A model generated the notes under the pieces. The model was not told the DNA's origin. It did no database searches and saw nothing but the letters and a program-made list of their open reading frames with translations. A program made the position numbers and the translations under genes. A stretch of 64,000 nucleotides of DNA from Prochlorococcus marinus XMU1406 (lineage in GTDB: Bacteria > Cyanobacteriota > Cyanobacteriia > PCC-6307 > Cyanobiaceae), in assembly GCF_017696055.1 (NCBI RefSeq), contig NZ_JAAORG010000001.1, positions 620,001 through 684,000 on the forward strand, read 5' to 3'. Shown one piece after another: positions 1 to 9,608 of the stretch (position 1 is its first letter; each line of letters starts with the position of its first letter).

Positions 1-305
1 CAATTAACATTTTGTTCTGCAGAGAGATCTTCTATTAATCTTAAATCCTGCCAAATAGTTGTTATTTTACTTTTCTGCTTTCTATCTAATTTCTCGAAAC
101 TTTTATTGAATAATTTAACCTCACCTTGAGTTGGCTTGATAGTGCCATTAAGTACTGATATAAGTGTAGTTTTCCCTGAACCACTTTTACCTAAAAGTGC
201 AATTTTTTCCCCAGAATTTATTTTTAAATTTATTTTATTTAGAATCAGATTATTTTTGTTTTTATAAGATATATTTTTTAATTCTAAGAGAGTATTATTA
301 TTCAT
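1..305 (-). CDS. phnC: Phosphonate/phosphite ABC transporter ATPase, partial
   Basis: ATP-hydrolysing subunit of a phosphonate-type importer; the gene runs off the left edge of the window. The visible N-terminal 101 codons start at ATG 305 and contain a Walker A motif (GKSGSGKTT, residues 39-47) and a Q-loop glutamine (IWQD, near residue 86). Its ATG overlaps the stop of the upstream binding-protein gene as ATGA, so the two are translationally coupled. Assignment to PhnC rather than another ABC ATPase comes from the PhnD-like neighbour. Confidence 0.8.
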   Translation of the reverse strand, partial: MNNNTLLELKNISYKNKNNLILNKINLKINSGEKIALLGKSGSGKTTLISVLNGTIKPTQGEVKLFNKSFEKLDRKQKSKITTIWQDLRLIEDLSAEQNVN

Positions 306-1195
306 CTAATTTTATTTAATTTCCTCCCGATATCCTCTATATTTTTATATTGTTTTGCTTCTGCATTTATAAATCTTTTTGCATTAAACATATCTAATAT
401 CTTTTTATGTGATTTTTGCTTTATATCTAAATTTAGAATTACTGATTTAAGTTCGTTTGTAAACCCTTCCCCGAATCTATTTTCAAGATCCCCTTGAGCT
501 ACCCAATGATAGTCAACATATTCTGGGGTGATCCAGAATAATTCTAAATTACTTGTTCTTTTGGGATTATTTTTACGATTGTTTTCCCAAACTTGTTTAT
601 TTAAAGCTCCAGCATCAAATGCCCCACTATTAACTAAAGCTATAGTGGTATCATGACTCCCACTAAAACCTGCTTTTTTCCCTTTAAAGTGTTTAATTTC
701 TACTCCCGCTTGATTTAAAAAATATTCTGGCATTAATCTTCCAGAAGTTGAGTTTTCAGAGCCAAAAGTAAATCTTAAATTCTTTAGATTTTTAAGTCCT
801 TTAATGTTTGAAATTGAGTTAAGTTCTAAATTTTTGTTTACTATAAAAACACTTTTAAATTCCTTATCAATATCTCTTTGAGCTATGACAATTGAATTAG
901 GAGTTTGTAATCTTGCTTGCACTCCTGATAACGCGCCAAACCAAACTAAATCTAGATCTTTAGTTCTAAATCCAGTTACTGCTGCAACATAATTAATAAC
1001 AGGAATGTATTTAACTTCTACATCAAGTTGTTTGGATAATTCTTTTGAAAATAAATTAAATCTTTTATCCAAAACATCTTGGTTTTGATCAGGTATTGCT
1101 CCAACTTTTAAAACTTTGGGATTTGAAAATACAGGTGATGAAAAAATAGAAAATAATAAAGATGAACTTAGTAGGATTTTTTTTAAATTGAACAT
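302..1195 (-). CDS. phnD: Phosphonate/phosphite-binding periplasmic protein PhnD
   Basis: Substrate-binding protein that delivers reduced phosphorus compounds to the PhnC/PhnE importer. The 297-residue protein opens with a Sec signal peptide (cut near FSNP, residues 24-25), then a type 2 periplasmic binding fold with family-typical stretches: DLVWFGALSG near residue 82, FTFGSENSTSGRL near 143, and GAFDAGALN near 190. It lies upstream of phnC in the same direction with a 4-bp overlap. Homologues in Prochlorococcus have been reported to bind phosphite and methylphosphonate; the ligand here is inferred. Confidence 0.88.
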   Translation of the reverse strand: MFNLKKILLSSSLLFSIFSSPVFSNPKVLKVGAIPDQNQDVLDKRFNLFSKELSKQLDVEVKYIPVINYVAAVTGFRTKDLDLVWFGALSGVQARLQTPNSIVIAQRDIDKEFKSVFIVNKNLELNSISNIKGLKNLKNLRFTFGSENSTSGRLMPEYFLNQAGVEIKHFKGKKAGFSGSHDTTIALVNSGAFDAGALNKQVWENNRKNNPKRTSNLELFWITPEYVDYHWVAQGDLENRFGEGFTNELKSVILNLDIKQKSHKKILDMFNAKRFINAEAKQYKNIEDIGRKLNKIR

Positions 1196-1222
1196 AATTG
1201 TTTTTAATCAATAATTTTTTAA

Positions 1223-2419
1223 TCAATAATATTTTGAAATTGCTTTCACAAGCCTTCCTATGCCATCTTTTATTTTAACCTCTGAAGCGGCACAAGAGAT
1301 TCTTATACATTCGTCAGCCCCAAAAGCTTTTCCAGGAACAACAACTAATCCATAATCTTGAAGAGCTTTGTTGCAGAAATCAACAGAAGTAATTGAGGAG
1401 TTAGGTAATTTTGGAAATGCGTAAAATGCTCCATTAGGCTCTTCAATATAAATACCATTTATATTCTTAAGGCCCTCATAGAGAAGACTTCTTCTTTGAT
1501 CATAATGGCTATTTATCATTGAGAAAAATTCATTATTAATTTTTAAAGCCTCTAAAGCACCTTTTTGAACAAAAGAGCAAACATTGCTTGTGCTTTGACT
1601 TTGTAATGCTGAGGATGCTTTGATTACATCTTTGGGACCTACTAAATAACCTATCCTCCAGCCAGTCATAGCCCATCCTTTCGCAAATCCATTTATTATA
1701 AAAATCCTATCTTTTAAGTCATTTGCTAATGAAGATATACTGTAGTGTTTAAATTCTTTTTTAAGGATTAGCTCGTAAATCTCATCAGAAAGAATATTGA
1801 TCTTTGGATTTTCTCTGGCTAAATCGGCAATTTGCAACAATTCTTCCTTTGACATAACTCTTCCAGTAGGGTTATTAGGAGAATTGATAATTATAAATTT
1901 AGTTTTAGAGGAGATTTTAGACTTTAAGTCTTTTATATTTATTTTAAATCCATCTTCAGCTGAAGAATTTGTAAAGATTGGCTTTCCACCAGCCAACCTA
2001 ACCATTTGGGGATAACTTAACCAGTATGGAGAAGGAATAATAACTTCATCACCAGTATTTAACAAAACTTGGAAAAGATTATATATTGCTTGCTTAGCAC
2101 CATTTGTGACCATTACATTTTCAAATTCATAATTTAAATTGTTTTGAATTTGAAGTTTATTTGCAATTGCTTTTCTGAGGTCTAAATTGCCTGCTGCGGG
2201 CCCGTACTTTGTAAATCCATCAAATATAGCTTTACTTGTAGCTTCTATAACTTCTTTTGGGGCATTAAAGTCAGGTTCTCCTGCACTTAAATTGCAAATA
2301 TCTACTCCTTCTGCAGATAATTGATTTGCTTTAGCACTTATCTGCAATGTAAGAGAAGGCTCAATTGAAAGTGCCCTTTCCGATAAATTAACTTGACTCA
2401 TTGAGTTATAACTTTTCAA
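1223..2419 (-). CDS. aspC: Aspartate aminotransferase (class I, PLP-dependent)
   Basis: Transfers the amino group between aspartate and 2-oxoglutarate in the cytoplasm. The 398-residue protein has the fold-type I aminotransferase pattern: NLSAGEPDF near the N-terminus, SPNNPTGR for the cofactor site, DEIYE, and the PLP-lysine segment NGFAKGWAMTGWRIGY. Length is normal for AspC group Ib. ATG 2419 is used; a second ATG at 2401 (MSQVNLSERAL) fits the family start equally well. It may also use prephenate, as several cyanobacterial members of this group do; sequence alone does not decide. Confidence 0.88.
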   Translation of the reverse strand: MKSYNSMSQVNLSERALSIEPSLTLQISAKANQLSAEGVDICNLSAGEPDFNAPKEVIEATSKAIFDGFTKYGPAAGNLDLRKAIANKLQIQNNLNYEFENVMVTNGAKQAIYNLFQVLLNTGDEVIIPSPYWLSYPQMVRLAGGKPIFTNSSAEDGFKINIKDLKSKISSKTKFIIINSPNNPTGRVMSKEELLQIADLARENPKINILSDEIYELILKKEFKHYSISSLANDLKDRIFIINGFAKGWAMTGWRIGYLVGPKDVIKASSALQSQSTSNVCSFVQKGALEALKINNEFFSMINSHYDQRRSLLYEGLKNINGIYIEEPNGAFYAFPKLPNSSITSVDFCNKALQDYGLVVVPGKAFGADECIRISCAASEVKIKDGIGRLVKAISKYY

Positions 2420-2562
2420 ATATGACTTTTAATAATGACAAATGCATAAATTAACAATAAGTAAAAGTATCACATAATGGTTTAATTTCGTTCATTTTCT
2501 TAATCTATTTTATTTTCCTATTTTGAGTTCTTAAGATAAAAATATATAAAGTTTTATTTTCG

Positions 2563-3066
2563 GTGAAAAGGTTAGTTATTGGGCGAGGAAGTGTATTTGC
2601 AGATTTGTTAATAATTGGTGAGGCACCTGGAGTACAGGAAGACTTAGAAGGAAAACCATATGTAGGTAAATCCGGTAAGTTATTAAACGAATTATTGATT
2701 AAAGCTGGGATTGACTATAAGGAGGATGTTTATTTTTGCAATGTAATTAAATGTCGTCCACCAAATAATAGAAAACCCACTGCTAGAGAAATTAATATTC
2801 ATAAACCTTGGTTATTACAGCAAATAAAGCTAGTTGATCCAAAATTTATATTACTTACTGGTTCAACTGCTATGAGAGCTATTTTAGAAATTAAAGATCC
2901 TATAAGTAATTTAAGAGGTCAATGGATTAAAAAAGATGGGAGAGAAATTATGGTAATTTTTCATCCATCTTATTTGTTGAGATTTCCTTCAAAAGAAATC
3001 AATAAACCTTACCATTTAACTCTGAAAGACTTAGAGAATGTAAGTAGTAAACTATATGCCTTATAA
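2563..3066 (+). CDS. Uracil-DNA glycosylase, family 4-like, lacking most Fe-S ligands
   Basis: Removes uracil from DNA as first step of base excision repair. Motif 1 GEAPG lies at residues 19-23, KCRPPNNR at 63-70 and motif 2 HPSYLLR at 134-140. The 167-residue protein starts at GTG 2563, with an in-frame stop a short way upstream, so the usual N-terminal CxxC pair of the 4Fe-4S cluster is absent. The fourth ligand position, in INIHKPWLLQQ, is also not cysteine; only Cys64 of the four remains. Fold and active-site motifs look intact, so a cluster-free enzyme is likely. Confidence 0.85.
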   Translation: MKRLVIGRGSVFADLLIIGEAPGVQEDLEGKPYVGKSGKLLNELLIKAGIDYKEDVYFCNVIKCRPPNNRKPTAREINIHKPWLLQQIKLVDPKFILLTGSTAMRAILEIKDPISNLRGQWIKKDGREIMVIFHPSYLLRFPSKEINKPYHLTLKDLENVSSKLYAL

Positions 3067-3100
3067 TTTAATGAACCCTTTTTGAATATCAAGAATTTTA

Positions 3101-4318
3101 ATGTCATTAACTCAATCAAAAGAGGTTAATAGTCTCTCCAAAAGATATTCAACTCATATTGAGAGAAGGATAACTAGAACAGTAATGGTTGGTGATGTAG
3201 CTATTGGAAGTGATTATCCAGTAAGAGTTCAATCGATGATAAATGAAGATACTATGGATGTCGAAAATGCTTACTTAGCTATCAAAAGACTTCATGATGT
3301 AGGTTGTGAAATAGTAAGATTAACTGTCCCTTCCTTAGCGCACGCAAAAGCAGTAGGAGATATTAAAGCAAAATTATTAGAAAATAGTATCAATACCCCT
3401 TTGGTAGCTGATGTTCACCATAATGGTATGAAAATTGCAATGGAGGTTGCAAAACATGTTGATAAAGTAAGAATTAATCCTGGATTGTTTGTGTTTGAAA
3501 AATCAGACCCTACAAGAACTGAATATACAGATGAGGAATTTGAAACTATTAAACAAACAATACTTAAAAGATTTACCCCTTTAGTTGAAGTTTTAAAGGC
3601 TGAAAACAAAGCTCTAAGAATTGGAGTTAATCATGGATCTCTATCTGAGAGGATGCTTTTTACTTATGGAGATACTCCATTAGGAATGACGGAATCTGCG
3701 ATGGAGTTCGTCAAAATTTGTGATGAGCTTGATTTTCATAACATAATTATTTCTATGAAAGCTTCAAGGGCTCCAGTTATGATGGCAGCTTACAGAATGA
3801 TTGCAGATAGGCTTGACTCTGAAGGATATAACTATCCCTTACATTTAGGAGTGACTGAAGCTGGAGATGGTGATTATGGAAGGATTAAAAGTACTGCTGG
3901 GATTGGAACGCTTTTAGCAGAGGGATTAGGGGATACCATCAGGGTTTCTTTAACAGAAGCTCCAGAAAAAGAAATACCAGTTTGCTATTCAATTTTGCAA
4001 TCTTTAGGACTAAGAAAAACAATGGTTGAATATATCAGTTGCCCTAGTTGTGGTAGAACACTTTTCAATTTAGAAGAAGTTGTAGATAAAGTTAGGAACG
4101 CCACTTCACATTTAACTGGTTTAGATATAGCAATAATGGGATGTATAGTAAATGGACCAGGAGAAATGGCAGACGCTGATTATGGTTATGTTGGTAAAGG
4201 CAAAGGAACTATTGCTTTATATAGAAGGAAAGAAGAGATAAAAAGAGTACCTGAAGATGAGGGGGTTAATGCTTTAATCCAACTTATTAAGGATGATGGC
4301 AAGTGGATTGATCCTTAA
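3101..4318 (+). CDS. ispG: 4-hydroxy-3-methylbut-2-enyl diphosphate synthase (IspG/GcpE)
   Basis: Converts ME-cPP to HMBPP in the MEP isoprenoid pathway, feeding chlorophyll, carotenoid and quinone synthesis. The 405-residue protein has the TIM-barrel start ([13 protein letters not shown]), the segment [16 protein letters not shown], and the C-terminal 4Fe-4S domain with CPSCGRT and [10 protein letters not shown], whose cysteines ligate the cluster. Length matches cyanobacterial GcpE. It starts 34 bp after the glycosylase gene in the same direction. Confidence 0.97.
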   Translation: MSLTQSKEVNSLSKRYSTHIERRITRTVMVGDVAIGSDYPVRVQSMINEDTMDVENAYLAIKRLHDVGCEIVRLTVPSLAHAKAVGDIKAKLLENSINTPLVADVHHNGMKIAMEVAKHVDKVRINPGLFVFEKSDPTRTEYTDEEFETIKQTILKRFTPLVEVLKAENKALRIGVNHGSLSERMLFTYGDTPLGMTESAMEFVKICDELDFHNIIISMKASRAPVMMAAYRMIADRLDSEGYNYPLHLGVTEAGDGDYGRIKSTAGIGTLLAEGLGDTIRVSLTEAPEKEIPVCYSILQSLGLRKTMVEYISCPSCGRTLFNLEEVVDKVRNATSHLTGLDIAIMGCIVNGPGEMADADYGYVGKGKGTIALYRRKEEIKRVPEDEGVNALIQLIKDDGKWIDP

Positions 4319-4381
4319 GGATTTGTCAAATTTTTGAAATTATAAATAAATTCTTTTTATAATAAAAAAATATAGAATTCT

Positions 4382-5716
4382 TTGAAGATAAGAAAATTGC
4401 TTAAAAAAAAATTTATAATTCTGTTTGCGACATCCTTTTCTGGGCTATTTTTAAATAATTTTGCAGAAGCTACAGTTTTAAATAATAGTTATAAAGAGGT
4501 AATTGATCATGTTTGGCAAATTGTATATAGAGATTTTCTTGATTCAAGCGGTAAATTTCAAAAGTCCAATTGGATTAACCTAAGAAAAGAAGTTTTATCA
4601 AAAACATATTCAGATAGCAATGAAGCATATGATGCGATTAGAGATATGCTTTCTAATTTAGATGATTCTTATACAAGATTTTTAGAACCTAAGGAATTTA
4701 ATCAAATGAGAATAGATACCTCTGGTGAATTAACTGGAGTTGGTATCCAAATAGTTAAAGATAAAGAATCTGATGATTTAATAATCATTTCTCCTATAGA
4801 GGGCACCCCTGCATTTGATGCTGGAATTAAAGCTAGAGATAAAATATTGTCTATAGATGATATTTCTACTGAAGGTATGAATATTGAGGAGGCTGTGAAA
4901 TTAATAAGAGGACAAAGAGGTACTAAAGTAAAGCTTGAAATTCTTAGAGGTTCTAAATCCTTTTTTAAAATTTTATCAAGAGAAAAAATTGAAATAAAAT
5001 CTGTATCAAGTAAAGTCAATCAAACCAAAAACGGCTTATTAATTGGCTATGTAAGGATTAAACAATTTAATGCAAATGCATCAAAAGAGACTAGAGATGC
5101 TATTAAGGATTTAGAAACAAAAAAAGTCGCAGGATATGTTCTTGATTTGAGAAGTAATCCAGGAGGTTTATTAGAATCAAGCATTGATATCTCAAGGCAT
5201 TTCATCAACAAAGGAGTAATAGTAAGTACAGTAAGTAAAGATGGTTTAAAAGAAACAAAAAAAGGAAACGGTCAAGCTCTTACACAAAAACCCTTAGTTG
5301 TCTTAGTTAATGAGGGTTCTGCTAGTGCTAGTGAAATAGTCTCAGGTGCAATAAAAGATAACAAAAGAGGAAAATTAGTTGGGAAGAAAACGTTTGGTAA
5401 AGGTTTAGTTCAATCTATGAGAACATTAGTTGATGGTTCAGGTCTAACTGTTACAGTCGCTAAGTATTTAACTCCGAACGGCACTGATATAAACAAATCT
5501 GGAATTATTCCAGACATAGAAGTAAAAATGAATATAAATCCTATTCTTCAAAGAGAAATTGGAACTAGAAAAGATAAACAATATAGAGCTGGTGAAAAAG
5601 AGCTAGTAAATACAATTAAAAGAAATAATCAGATAAGTGAATTTAATCCAAACACTAAAAACCTTAATGCATTCCTAAAAATTAATAAGGAAAATAAAGT
5701 ATTTGCATTAAATTAA
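4382..5716 (+). CDS. ctpA: Carboxyl-terminal processing protease CtpA
   Basis: Lumenal/periplasmic serine protease of family S41; the cyanobacterial member trims the C-terminus of the D1 protein of photosystem II. The 444-residue protein starts at TTG 4382 and has a signal peptide ending near FAEA, an N-terminal helical domain, a PDZ domain (TGVGIQIV to AVKLIRGQRGTKV) and the catalytic core with Ser in EGSASASEI and Lys in KTFGKGLVQS. It converges on nadA with a 4-bp overlap of stop codons. Which of several Ctp paralogues it is cannot be decided here. Confidence 0.93.
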   Translation: MKIRKLLKKKFIILFATSFSGLFLNNFAEATVLNNSYKEVIDHVWQIVYRDFLDSSGKFQKSNWINLRKEVLSKTYSDSNEAYDAIRDMLSNLDDSYTRFLEPKEFNQMRIDTSGELTGVGIQIVKDKESDDLIIISPIEGTPAFDAGIKARDKILSIDDISTEGMNIEEAVKLIRGQRGTKVKLEILRGSKSFFKILSREKIEIKSVSSKVNQTKNGLLIGYVRIKQFNANASKETRDAIKDLETKKVAGYVLDLRSNPGGLLESSIDISRHFINKGVIVSTVSKDGLKETKKGNGQALTQKPLVVLVNEGSASASEIVSGAIKDNKRGKLVGKKTFGKGLVQSMRTLVDGSGLTVTVAKYLTPNGTDINKSGIIPDIEVKMNINPILQREIGTRKDKQYRAGEKELVNTIKRNNQISEFNPNTKNLNAFLKINKENKVFALN

Positions 5717-6627
5717 TTACTCATATCCAGCATTCTCTTTATCGGTACATAGGCTCTTCTTATTATTTCTGGGTCAAGTTCGATAGATGGGGAATTATTT
5801 TTCAAACAATTAAGAATTTTTTCTAAGGTATTTAATTTCATATATGGACACTCGTTACATTTACAACCTTCTATGTCGGGGACTTCAATAAAAATTTTGT
5901 TAGGCTCTTTCTTCTTCATTTGGTGGATTATTCCGGGTTCAGTTAATACCATGTAAGTTTTAGATGGATCTTTACTTACGAAATCAAGGAGTTTACTTGT
6001 TGATCCAATAAAGTCCGAGAGAAGTAGTAAATTTTGACTACATTCAGGATGAGCAATTACTTTTGATCCTGGATTTTGGTATTTTAGTTTTAGTAGTGCT
6101 TCTTCACTAAATGATTCATGAACAATACAGCTGCCAGGCCATAATTTAAGATCTCTTCCTGAATTTTTCTCTACCCATCTCCCAAGGTTCTGATCTGGTG
6201 CAAATATGATCTTTTTATCTTCAGGTATCTTTTTAATTAATGAGACTGCATTACTGCTTGTACATATCAGATCACTTTGAGCTTTTACTTCTGCAGTACA
6301 GTTGATATAACTTACAACATAGTGATCTGGATTTTCTTCCCTGAACTTTTGAAATTTATCTGAGGGACAATCGTCTGCTAATGAGCATCCTGCGTCAATA
6401 TCTGGTAATAGGACTATTTTATTAGGGCTAAGTATTTTTGCGGTTTCGGCCATAAAGTGCACACCGCAAAAAATTATTATATCTGCATCATTATTCGCGG
6501 CTTTCCTAGATAGATCTAATGAATCGCCAATAAAATCTGCAATTTCCTGAATCTCTGGAGCTTGATAATAGTGCGCAAGAATAATTGCATTAGCTTTTTT
6601 GCAACGGTCCTTTATTTCAGAAATCAA
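5713..6627 (-). CDS. nadA: Quinolinate synthase NadA
   Basis: Makes quinolinate from iminoaspartate and dihydroxyacetone phosphate in NAD biosynthesis. The 304-residue protein starts at TTG 6627 and holds LAHYYQAPEIQEIADFIGDS, the cysteine in SYINCTAEVK, the HPECS motif and the C-terminal GCKCNECPYM, which together supply the three ligands of its oxygen-sensitive 4Fe-4S cluster. It has normal family length. Convergent with ctpA; the two stop codons overlap. Confidence 0.95.
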   Translation of the reverse strand: MISEIKDRCKKANAIILAHYYQAPEIQEIADFIGDSLDLSRKAANNDADIIIFCGVHFMAETAKILSPNKIVLLPDIDAGCSLADDCPSDKFQKFREENPDHYVVSYINCTAEVKAQSDLICTSSNAVSLIKKIPEDKKIIFAPDQNLGRWVEKNSGRDLKLWPGSCIVHESFSEEALLKLKYQNPGSKVIAHPECSQNLLLLSDFIGSTSKLLDFVSKDPSKTYMVLTEPGIIHQMKKKEPNKIFIEVPDIEGCKCNECPYMKLNTLEKILNCLKNNSPSIELDPEIIRRAYVPIKRMLDMSN

Positions 6628-6745
6628 ATCCTTTTCGTTTTGAACTGATTTCTGTTTTGCAGTAGAAGTTATACTGGTCAGGATTTAGAATATCTCTAAA
6701 TAGATTATATGCCTTTAAACAGAAAAAATTCTGACAAATTTAAAA

Positions 6746-7567
6746 ATTGCTATTGTTGGTGACTGTCATGGTCAATGGTCTGAATTAGACTTGAAAGTTT
6801 TATCGATTATCAAACCAAATATTGTTTTATTTGTTGGTGATATTTCTGATGGGAGTGTCAAAATAATTAAACAAATCAATGAGATCAAAATTCCTACTTT
6901 TGTGATTTTAGGAAATCATGATAGAGGGAAAGATTCTACAGGCGAAACTCTCTCAAAGCAGATTCGTGTTCTTGGCGAAAAATATTGTGCATGGGATTTG
7001 AAAGTTTTTAATAATCAAATAAATTTATTGTCTGCTAGACCATGTAGTTCTGGCGGCGGTTATTATCTTTCGAAAGAAGTTAAAGGTGTTTATGGACCTA
7101 TCACCGAACAAGATTCAATAAATAAAATTATCAAATGTTCGGAAAGGACTGTAGAAGATATACCTTTAATAATTATGTCTCATGCTGGCCCCTCGGGTTT
7201 AGGCTCAGAACCTAAAAGCATTTGCGGGAAAGACTGGAAATTACCCTCATTAGATTGGGGAGATAGAGATTTGTCTGTGGCTATTTCTCAAATACAAAAG
7301 AGAAGAAAAGTTGATCTTGTGATTTTTGGTCATATGCACAATCGGCTTAAAAGAAATCTTGGTTTAAGAGAGATGTTTAAAATGGATACCAAAGGAACAA
7401 TTTATTTCAACACTGCTGTGGTGCCACGATATAAAACTGATGAAGATGGGAAATTACTAATTAACTTTTCCTGGATTGAGTTTGAAAAAAAAGGATTAAG
7501 TCATGTTTCCCATCGATGGTATTCAGAGTCTGGTGAAATTTGTGAAGAAGATAAATTTTTTTTATGA
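6746..7567 (+). CDS. Calcineurin-like metallophosphoesterase, unusual start
   Basis: Cyanobacterial metallophosphoesterase; substrate unknown. Motifs in order are GDCHGQW, GDISDG, GNHDRG, SHAGPSGLG and GHMHN, together forming a two-metal site. The first usual start codon (TTG 6791) would cut off the essential GDCH motif, and the frame upstream to the stop at 6716 has no ATG, GTG or TTG. Where relatives would begin M-K-I-A, this sequence has TTA at 6740. The start given is ATT 6746; CTG 6731 is another option. The gene is functional only if a rare start codon is used. Confidence 0.75.
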   Translation: MAIVGDCHGQWSELDLKVLSIIKPNIVLFVGDISDGSVKIIKQINEIKIPTFVILGNHDRGKDSTGETLSKQIRVLGEKYCAWDLKVFNNQINLLSARPCSSGGGYYLSKEVKGVYGPITEQDSINKIIKCSERTVEDIPLIIMSHAGPSGLGSEPKSICGKDWKLPSLDWGDRDLSVAISQIQKRRKVDLVIFGHMHNRLKRNLGLREMFKMDTKGTIYFNTAVVPRYKTDEDGKLLINFSWIEFEKKGLSHVSHRWYSESGEICEEDKFFL

Positions 7568-7588
7568 TTAGATATTTTTGATCATATT

Positions 7589-8386
7589 TTAAGTATTTTT
7601 GGGCTTTTCATATCTTGAAAATAATGTTTGAGACAAGATATAACCCGCAATTCCTGCGGCTGTAAATGCTAAACCATTTTTAAATAGTGGTAATAAATCA
7701 TTTGTTCTGGATATTATAGGGGCCAAACCAAAAATTCCAAATAACATTCCCCATAAAGGAGAGAGAAGAGCTAAAAATCCAATTGATATGACTTGACCTT
7801 CTTTTCTTGGGGCAGAAGCGAAACCTGCTACTAAACCTCCAAGAATAGATGTACATAAAGTCCATATATATTGCTCTTTGGGTAGGCCAGGGACAACTTG
7901 ACACCCTCCTCTCTCAAGGCAAATCTTTACGGAATTAATTGCATCTAATACTGCGCCATCCTCACCATGATCTTTCACATAATATTGATTGCCAAATCTT
8001 GTTTGAAGTTCAACCCAAAATAACCTTGGCATAAAATTAAAATAAGCCTCTCCGACATTAAAGTTCAGTAAATTTCCTCCTCTAGGATCTGCAACTATCA
8101 ACAAACTTGTATCATCTAAATCCCAATAGTCCTTTATTGCACTACCAGGAGAACTCTCAAACTGAGATAAATATTTAATTTTCCACCCACTTTCAATTTC
8201 TAGATTGTTGAGCTTGTCCTCTAAAGATTTTTTCTGATTAGGGCTTAATGTTTTAGCTAAATCAATTACAGGTGTTTTTTCTTCTGGTAAGAGATTTGGA
8301 TTATTTATAGCGAAAACGGGTTTATGTGAAATTAAAACTAATATAGATAGAAATATTCCCAATAAATAGTTAATCTTTGAAGGCAT
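7589..8386 (-). CDS. TPM-domain protein, Psb32-like
   Basis: Membrane-anchored TPM-domain protein of the kind linked to photosystem II repair (Psb32) in cyanobacteria and plants. The 265-residue protein has a signal peptide (residues 1-26), a TPM domain from VIDLAKTLSPNQKKSLEDKL to the end of the segment with DTSLLIVADPRGG and FNVG, and two or three hydrophobic spans in the C-terminal third ending near SQTLFSRYEKP. Domain call is confident; the photosystem II role is transferred from the family. Confidence 0.75.
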   Translation of the reverse strand: MPSKINYLLGIFLSILVLISHKPVFAINNPNLLPEEKTPVIDLAKTLSPNQKKSLEDKLNNLEIESGWKIKYLSQFESSPGSAIKDYWDLDDTSLLIVADPRGGNLLNFNVGEAYFNFMPRLFWVELQTRFGNQYYVKDHGEDGAVLDAINSVKICLERGGCQVVPGLPKEQYIWTLCTSILGGLVAGFASAPRKEGQVISIGFLALLSPLWGMLFGIFGLAPIISRTNDLLPLFKNGLAFTAAGIAGYILSQTLFSRYEKPKNT

Positions 8387-8417
8387 AAATAAGTTTTGTC
8401 TCTTTATATTTTCGCCG

Positions 8418-9608
8418 ATGAATAGCTTACCCGCGAATAATACAGATTGGATAGTAAAAAAAATAATAAAAATGGGTGGGACTATAAGTTTTTATAACTT
8501 TATGAATTTTGCTTTAAATGATCCAATTAATGGTTATTACGGAAGTGGTAAAGCTGAGTTAGGCTTTCGAGGGGATTTCGTCACATCACCTTCTTTATCT
8601 GATGATTTTGCTTTTTTGGCTGGTAAACAAATAGAAGATTGGCTAATTCAGTTCAAAAGTAGTTTTTTATCTAATCAAAAATTAGCTGTAGTTGAATTTG
8701 GAGCTGGAGATGGAACCTTTATGAGCGGATTAATTAAATATTTTTTAGAAAATAACAAGAATTTTTTGGAAGGAGTTTCTTTTGTAATTATTGAACCTAA
8801 TCAAGGGATGGTAAAAAAACAAAAAAATAAATTGGAGGAATTTTTAAACTTAGGTATTGATATTTCATGGAAAGGTTTGGAAGAAGTAGAGGAAAATAAT
8901 ATAAATGGAATAGTTCTTGCAAATGAGGTTTTAGATGCTTTGCCAGTAGAGAGAATAACCTTCTCAAAAGGAAAATTACATCGACAAGCAGTTTCTGTAG
9001 ACAAAAAATCTCATAAATTATTTTTTGATGAAATGCCAATTACAAGTGAATTGAAAAAAAGTATTGAACTTGCTAAACGTGAGTTGGGAATCACTATTCC
9101 GCCTGAAGATGCCCTAGAAGGATGGACGACAGAATGGCATATAGAAAACTCAAAATGGTTAGAAGCTATTTATGGAAAAATTAATAATGGTATTTTATTG
9201 ATAATTGATTACGCTAAAGAAGCTAAAAAATACTACACCTCTAACAATTCTGATGGAATGATAGTTTCTTATGAAAATCAAAAAATGATGAATAATGTCC
9301 TAGATTCTCCTGGAAATTGCGATTTAACATCTCATGTTTGCATAGAAGCTTTAATTAATGATGCTGAGACTCTTGGATTTAATACAGTTGGAATAACTAA
9401 ACAGGGAGAGGCTTTGTTGGCACTTGGATTAGCAGAGAGACTTTATGGAATTCAGAAAGAATTTAAGGAGGATTTGTCAAATGCCCTTTTAAGAAGAGAG
9501 GCATTACTTAGACTCGTCGACCCTCTCTGTCTAGGTGATTTTAAGTGGTTTGTTTTTAATAAGTTTAAGGAGAAGGAAATGAATATAAATTCAACTTGTT
9601 TGCGTTAA
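8418..9608 (+). CDS. SAM-dependent methyltransferase, MidA/NDUFAF7 family (DUF185)
   Basis: Predicted class I methyltransferase; mitochondrial relatives methylate an arginine of a complex I subunit, so an NDH-1 assembly role is possible here. The 396-residue protein has the DPINGYYG start block of the family, the SAM-binding motif [27 protein letters not shown] and [14 protein letters not shown]. Length is normal. It overlaps the end of convergent aroB by four bases. Confidence 0.82.
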   Translation: MNSLPANNTDWIVKKIIKMGGTISFYNFMNFALNDPINGYYGSGKAELGFRGDFVTSPSLSDDFAFLAGKQIEDWLIQFKSSFLSNQKLAVVEFGAGDGTFMSGLIKYFLENNKNFLEGVSFVIIEPNQGMVKKQKNKLEEFLNLGIDISWKGLEEVEENNINGIVLANEVLDALPVERITFSKGKLHRQAVSVDKKSHKLFFDEMPITSELKKSIELAKRELGITIPPEDALEGWTTEWHIENSKWLEAIYGKINNGILLIIDYAKEAKKYYTSNNSDGMIVSYENQKMMNNVLDSPGNCDLTSHVCIEALINDAETLGFNTVGITKQGEALLALGLAERLYGIQKEFKEDLSNALLRREALLRLVDPLCLGDFKWFVFNKFKEKEMNINSTCLR

